NCBI GenBank assembly: GCA_902796535.1
Contig: CADBPL010000222.1
Span: 1-9,376, forward strand
Direction: 5' to 3'
From: Oscillospiraceae bacterium
GTDB taxonomy: Bacteria > Bacillota > Clostridia > Oscillospirales > Acutalibacteraceae
DNA: 9,376 nt
Shown here: piece by piece, positions 6,972 to 9,376 of the stretch
Layout: the number at the start of each line of letters is the position of its first letter
Numbering within the stretch: the stretch's first letter is position 1
Made by a program: the position numbers and the translations under genes
The notes under the pieces: generated by a model
The model's input: the letters and a program-made list of their open reading frames with translations, nothing else
Told to the model about the DNA's origin: nothing
Databases searched by the model: none

Positions 6972-7001
6972 ATCATAGCACGGTTGAAAACGGTTTGTCA
7001 A
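6972..7001 (-). promoter_or_regulatory. Promoter of the 5911-6936 phosphoesterase
   Basis: On the minus strand, a perfect -35 TTGACA (6996-7001), an 18-base spacer and -10 TATGAT (6972-6977), with an extended -10 TG one base upstream. The -10 is about 35 bases from the start codon. The -35 begins two bases after the T-run of the ddh terminator. Confidence 0.82.
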
Positions 7002-7002
7002 C

Positions 7003-7043
7003 AAAAACGCGCAGCGATCAGGCAATTGACCGCTGCGCGTTTT
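7003..7043 (-). terminator. Terminator of ddh
   Basis: AAAACGCGCAGCG (7004-7016) pairs perfectly with CGCTGCGCGTTTT (7031-7043), a 13-bp stem. In the minus direction it runs into TTTTTG just before the next gene's -35. It lies 56 bases after the ddh stop. The + direction has only TTTT and no gene to terminate. Confidence 0.88.
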
Positions 7044-7098
7044 GAAATTCGGTTGATGCAAGTGCGGCGCGCGGTTTCTCCGCTGCCGGACGTGCGTT

Positions 7099-8079
7099 TT
7101 ACAGCATCTGTGCGATAATGCTTTCGCGTTCCTGCGGCATGAGCAGCACAGGCGCAATATCGAACACCGTCTTGCAGCCGGTCACGCCCTGCTCCTTCAA
7201 ACGGTAAGCCGCGCGGGCGTAGGCGGCGATGACGCTGCCGGTGAATTCGGGGTTGGATTCCAGCTTGAGGCTGTATTCGATGGTGTGTTTGGTGCTGTGG
7301 TCAAGCCCCGTGCAGCCGCTGCGGATCACGCTGCCGCCGTGGGGGATGCCGCTGTGGTTTTTCTTCATTTCCTCCATCGTGATGAAGGTCACGGTCGTGT
7401 CGTAATCGGCAAAATAATTGGGCATGGTCTTGATCTCCTGCTCGATCTTCGCCCTGTCCGCGCCCTCGGCGGCAACCACATAGCATTCTCTCGTGTGCTT
7501 CTGGCGGGTGGTCAGCTCGGGGTTTTCACCGGCGCGAACGCTCTGCAGCGCGCTTTCCACCGGCACGGTGTACTGCCTTGCGTCGAGCACGCCGTCAATG
7601 CGGCGAATGGCGTCGGAATGCCCCTGGCTCACGCCGCGGCCCCAAAACGTGTAATCCCTGCCGTTGGGCAGAATGGCATTCATGTAAAGACGGTTGAGCG
7701 AGAACATACCCGGATCCCAGCCCACAGAGATGAGCGCGATGTTGCCGCCCTTTTCAGCGGCCGCGTTCACGTTGGCGTAATGCGCGGGGATGTTGGCGTG
7801 GGTATCAAAGCTGTCGACCACGCTGAACAGCTCGGCGATAACGGGCGTAGTCACAGGCAGGTCAGTCGCGCTGCCGCCGCAGTTGACCATCACGTCGATC
7901 TTGCCCTGCCAGGCGGCCATTTCGTCAAATTTCGCCACCGGCACACCCGTTGCGGGCTGCACCGTTGCGGGATCGCGGCGGGTGAACACCGCGGCAAGCT
8001 CCATATCCGGGCTGTTGGCCACGGCGGCTTCCACGCCCTTGCCCAAATTACCGTAACCGACAATACCGATTCTGATCAT
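7099..8079 (-). CDS. ddh: meso-Diaminopimelate D-dehydrogenase
   Basis: Cytoplasmic NADPH enzyme that reductively aminates L-2-amino-6-oxopimelate (from tetrahydrodipicolinate) to meso-DAP in one step, bypassing the succinylase/acetylase routes. meso-DAP feeds peptidoglycan cross-links and lysine. The 326 residues match the family (about 320-330). Seen: Rossmann loop IGIVGYGNLGKG (4-15), FTRRD (32-36), CGGSATDLP (67-75), DSFDTH (89-94), SVGWDPGMFSLNR (118-130), FWGRGVSQGHSDAIRRI (145-161), a THRE/HTRECYVV-type segment and SGIPHGGSVIRSG. These closely follow the Corynebacterium enzyme. The start is at the ATG of MIRIGIVGYGN, since AAGGAG (8087-8092, minus) lies 7 bases upstream; the open frame extends 22 codons further, but that part overlaps the promoter and matches nothing in the family. 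Own promoter upstream, and possible read-through from the HAD gene. Confidence 0.96.
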   Translation of the reverse strand: MIRIGIVGYGNLGKGVEAAVANSPDMELAAVFTRRDPATVQPATGVPVAKFDEMAAWQGKIDVMVNCGGSATDLPVTTPVIAELFSVVDSFDTHANIPAHYANVNAAAEKGGNIALISVGWDPGMFSLNRLYMNAILPNGRDYTFWGRGVSQGHSDAIRRIDGVLDARQYTVPVESALQSVRAGENPELTTRQKHTRECYVVAAEGADRAKIEQEIKTMPNYFADYDTTVTFITMEEMKKNHSGIPHGGSVIRSGCTGLDHSTKHTIEYSLKLESNPEFTGSVIAAYARAAYRLKEQGVTGCKTVFDIAPVLLMPQERESIIAQML

Positions 8080-8112
8080 ACTAACACTCCTTGCTTGTAT
8101 TTTCATCGATGA

Positions 8113-8141
8113 ATTATAATCCCTCAAAAAAAGAGAATCAA
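8113..8141 (-). promoter_or_regulatory. Promoter of ddh
   Basis: On the minus strand, TTGATT (8136-8141), a 17-base spacer and a perfect TATAAT (8113-8118). It is about 33 bases upstream of the ddh ATG and begins 7 bases after the HAD stop. No terminator hairpin separates the HAD gene from ddh, so ddh can be both co-transcribed and independently expressed. Confidence 0.78.
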
Positions 8142-8148
8142 GCATTTA

Positions 8149-8856
8149 TTAGAAAAAAGAAGAATTTTTATGTGACAGAGAAGCGATCAACGGAGGAAAT
8201 TCATCGAGCGCGCGCACTTCGTGGTCGGGCTTGATCCCGCCCGCAGGTTTGCCGCCGGGGTTGAACCAGACCGTAACAATACCCGCCCGAAGGCCGCCCA
8301 GAATATCGGAAGTCAGGCTGTCGCCGAAAATGACGCTTTCCTGTTTTTGAAAGCCGTCGAGCTGCGCAAAGCACGCCTCAAAAAAAGCGGGGTCCGGTTT
8401 GTTGGCGCCAAGCTCCTGCGACAAAAACACCTTGTCGAAATAGCGGCCGAAGCCGGATTCGTCGAGCCGTTGGTGCTGCACCCGCGCCGTGCCGTTGGAG
8501 GCAAGATAAAGGCGGTATTTGCCATAGAGCGCGTCCATCATCGCTCTCGCGCCGGGCAGCTCCGGGTGCTGCGCCGCTAAAAAGCCCTCATAGATTTTCG
8601 TGGTTTGCACCGCGTCGGCAGCCACGCCAAGCTCTTCAAACAGCAGCTCGTAGCGGTTGGTTTTCACCTGTTCCACCGTGATCTCGCCGCGCTCCATGCG
8701 CTTCCACTGGCTCAGGTTCAGCACGCTGTAACGGGTCAACACGTGTTCGTTCACCGCCACGCCGATTTGTTCGAGCGTCTGCGCCACGGCTTTTCGTTCC
8801 GCCGCTTTAAAATCCAGCAGCGTGTCGTCCAGATCAAGAAAGATGTTTCGTATCAT
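8149..8856 (-). CDS. HAD-superfamily phosphatase, YjjG-like (possible nucleotide 5'-phosphatase)
   Basis: Cytoplasmic haloacid dehalogenase-type hydrolase of 235 residues. Members of the YjjG group remove phosphate from (noncanonical) pyrimidine nucleotides, but HAD substrates are broad and this one is inferred only from overall resemblance. Motif I DLDDT has nucleophile Asp8 and acid Asp10. The helical cap follows (about residues 15-95, with LSQWKRMERGEITVEQ). Motif II is LASNGT (Ser120), motif III the Lys153 in GANKPDP, and motif IV is GDSLTSD (Asp179, Asp184). All catalytic residues are present. The C terminus (HKNSSFF) is hydrophobic and slightly unusual. The start is set by AAAGGA (8863-8868, minus) 6 bases upstream of ATG and by motif I beginning at residue 6. 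A terminator-like hairpin lies immediately upstream of the ribosome binding site. Confidence 0.92.
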   Translation of the reverse strand: MIRNIFLDLDDTLLDFKAAERKAVAQTLEQIGVAVNEHVLTRYSVLNLSQWKRMERGEITVEQVKTNRYELLFEELGVAADAVQTTKIYEGFLAAQHPELPGARAMMDALYGKYRLYLASNGTARVQHQRLDESGFGRYFDKVFLSQELGANKPDPAFFEACFAQLDGFQKQESVIFGDSLTSDILGGLRAGIVTVWFNPGGKPAGGIKPDHEVRALDEFPPLIASLSHKNSSFF

Positions 8857-8870
8857 AGGTTGTCCTTTGC

Positions 8871-8900
8871 AAAAAGCGGCGCGGGTATTTGCCGCGCCGC
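8871..8900 (-). terminator. Terminator-like hairpin directly upstream of the HAD gene
   Basis: GCGGCGCGG (8876-8884) and CCGCGCCGC (8892-8900) form a 9-bp all-GC stem with a 7-base loop. In the minus direction it is followed by TTTTT (8871-8875). It ends just 2 bases before the HAD ribosome binding site. It may be the terminator of the minus-strand gene to the right, or an attenuator in the HAD leader. A five-base A-run (8901-8905) precedes the stem on the same strand as five T. Confidence 0.72.
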
Positions 8901-9049
8901 AAAAACAGGATTTATCATTGATTTTGATTCAACTGCGTGACGCCGCGGCCAGGCCGATTTCACGTTTCGGCAAAACGGCAGCGCCCGCCGCGATGGCAGG
9001 AGGCATTCAGTCGGAATGTTGACGTAATGGTTACAAGAGCCGATATGGT
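8901..9049. other. Gene-free stretch between HAD leader hairpin and fold-back element
   Basis: No coding region is convincing here. A GC-rich block (8935-9003) has short local dyads: GCCGA/TCGGC at 8953-8957/8967-8971 and CATTC/GAATG at 9004-9008/9014-9018. A 25-codon minus-strand frame (ATG near 9006 to a stop near 8930, reading MPPAIAAGAAVLPKREIGLA...) has no family resemblance and is probably chance. A weak minus-strand -10 (TGATAA, about 8912-8917) could belong to the HAD promoter, but no good -35 accompanies it. Confidence 0.5.
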
Positions 9050-9065
9050 TTAAGGCAATACCGCA
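9050..9065 (+). repeat. Left terminal inverted repeat of the MITE-like element
   Basis: TTAAGGCAATACCGCA, an exact reverse complement of 9201-9216. Confidence 0.9.
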
Positions 9066-9200
9066 TCATTCAAGTGCGCGGATTGCGCAGTAGAATTTTT
9101 CGTCAGATTGCACAAGTTTCCGCAGGAAGGCTTACGCCTTTCAAGAAAAATTGTGCAAGATGACGGAATAATAATCAAGCAAGGCGTGTGCTGCGAATTG

Positions 9201-9216
9201 TGCGGTATTGCCTTAA
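9201..9216 (-). repeat. Right terminal inverted repeat of the MITE-like element
   Basis: TGCGGTATTGCCTTAA on the + strand, an exact inverted copy of 9050-9065. Bases 9213-9215 also form the stop codon of the minus-strand gene entering from the right. Confidence 0.9.
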
Positions 9217-9376
9217 TCAAAGCTGAAGCGAAACGCCCCATTCAGACATGTTCCGTTTGTTTCAACAATAACATAAACCGTGCCTGCTTCAATGTATCCG
9301 CCGTGTGAATCAAGCTCTTCGCCGCCGTTAAGGGAAAACAGTTCCGTTTTGACGCCGTAATAATCATAATAGACCG
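9213..9376 (-). CDS. 3' end of an unidentified minus-strand gene, truncated by the window edge
   Basis: A minus-strand frame is open from the right edge (first full codon 9374-9372) to TAA at 9215-9213, giving 53 C-terminal residues. The sequence begins VYYDYYGVKTELFSLNGG and ends LNGAFRFSFD. It is rich in alternating Tyr/Val/Phe and Gly-Asn turns, like the last strands of a beta-sandwich or an extracellular domain. The codon pattern looks coding, in contrast to the + strand frame over the same bases. I do not recognise the family. The stop codon lies inside the terminal TTAA of the fold-back element, so the natural C terminus may have been changed by the insertion, or the element may have landed exactly on an existing stop. 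Confidence 0.6.
   Translation of the reverse strand, partial: VYYDYYGVKTELFSLNGGEELDSHGGYIEAGTVYVIVETNGTCLNGAFRFSFD

Larger units (their letters stand above)
9050..9216. mobile_element. 167-bp fold-back MITE-like element with perfect 16-bp terminal inverted repeats
   Basis: The left end TTAAGGCAATACCGCA (9050-9065) is repeated perfectly inverted at 9201-9216. The symmetry continues inward about one axis near 9133: CGTCA (9101-9105) with TGACG (9161-9165), TTGCACAA (9108-9115) with TTGTGCAA (9151-9158), and AAGGC (9127-9131) with GCCTT (9136-9140) around a TTAC loop. The segment between about 9072 and 9095 pairs poorly. No transposase is encoded. TTAA at both outer ends is either part of the repeat or a 4-bp target duplication; YTAR-type 4-bp targets are known for IS701-like elements, but the parent family is not identified. 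The size, termini and lack of coding fit a non-autonomous MITE. Confidence 0.8.

Noticed and set aside
5872..6972. Long plus-strand open frame antisense to the second phosphoesterase
   Set aside because: It begins inside the bidirectional terminator, lacks a ribosome binding site and has mirror-type composition. The minus strand has the genuine metallophos motifs.
7285..8112. Long plus-strand open frame antisense to ddh
   Set aside because: Composition artefact; ddh on the minus strand is unambiguous.
8080..8145. N-terminal extension of ddh by 22 codons
   Set aside because: It covers the TATAAT box, does not match the family N terminus and lies upstream of the good AAGGAG site that serves the ATG at 8079.
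9050..9241. Minus-strand 63-codon frame over the fold-back element
   Set aside because: It is almost wholly made of the inverted-repeat element, has no ribosome binding site and resembles no protein family.
9054..9308. Plus-strand open frame with several CxxC-like pairs (KCADC, CCELC, CSVC) suggesting a small zinc-ribbon protein
   Set aside because: It reads across the fold-back element and then antisense to the coding-looking gene tail at 9213-9376. It has no ATG and no ribosome binding site. The Cys pairs come from TGC/TGT in the inverted repeats and their flanks.
1..9376. CRISPR arrays, tRNA or rRNA genes, phage genes, toxin-antitoxin or defence modules
   Set aside because: No regularly spaced repeats, no tRNA- or rRNA-like sequence and no such gene families were seen on reading both strands.

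Overview
The window looks like chromosomal DNA of a GC-rich Clostridia-type Firmicute (Oscillospiraceae/Ruminococcaceae-like). The reasons are strong AGGAGG-type ribosome binding sites, AT-rich sigma-A promoters between GC-rich genes, a Gram-positive lipoprotein transporter, a Firmicute-type LexA and a meso-diaminopimelate dehydrogenase. The taxonomic placement is inference from gene content and style, not a database match. Most of the window is ordinary core and housekeeping sequence. I found no convincing undescribed multi-gene system. The least ordinary part is the last 500 bases.

Layout, left to right. The 3' part of ackA (acetate kinase, + strand) ends in a clear terminator at 1163-1194. 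A minus-strand exported calcineurin-like phosphoesterase (1288-2619) is divergent from lexA (2809-3396, + strand), and the two promoters lie back to back in an AT-rich intergenic region. Next is a three-gene polar amino acid ABC importer operon on the + strand: lipoprotein binding protein (3526-4314), permease (4413-5087) and ATPase (5096-5836). It is driven by a near-consensus extended -10 promoter, and a 13-bp hairpin separates the binding protein from the permease. A bidirectional terminator (5854-5892) separates this operon from a second exported phosphoesterase on the minus strand (5911-6936). Upstream of that, also on the minus strand, are ddh (7099-8079) and a YjjG-like HAD phosphatase (8149-8856).

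Right end. The HAD gene is preceded by a GC-rich hairpin with a T-run in the minus direction. A gene-free stretch (8901-9049) follows, then a 167-bp fold-back element with perfect 16-bp terminal inverted repeats starting with TTAA (9050-9216), which looks like a MITE. The element abuts the 3' end of an unidentified minus-strand gene that enters from the right edge, and its terminal TTAA contains that gene's stop codon.

Functional reading. AckA makes ATP from acetyl phosphate in fermentation. LexA controls the SOS response. The importer brings in an amino acid. Ddh makes meso-DAP for peptidoglycan and lysine. The HAD enzyme probably removes phosphate from nucleotides or small metabolites. The two phosphoesterases probably act at or outside the membrane on unknown substrates. 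Apart from the transporter operon, and possibly HAD-ddh, these look like independent transcription units.
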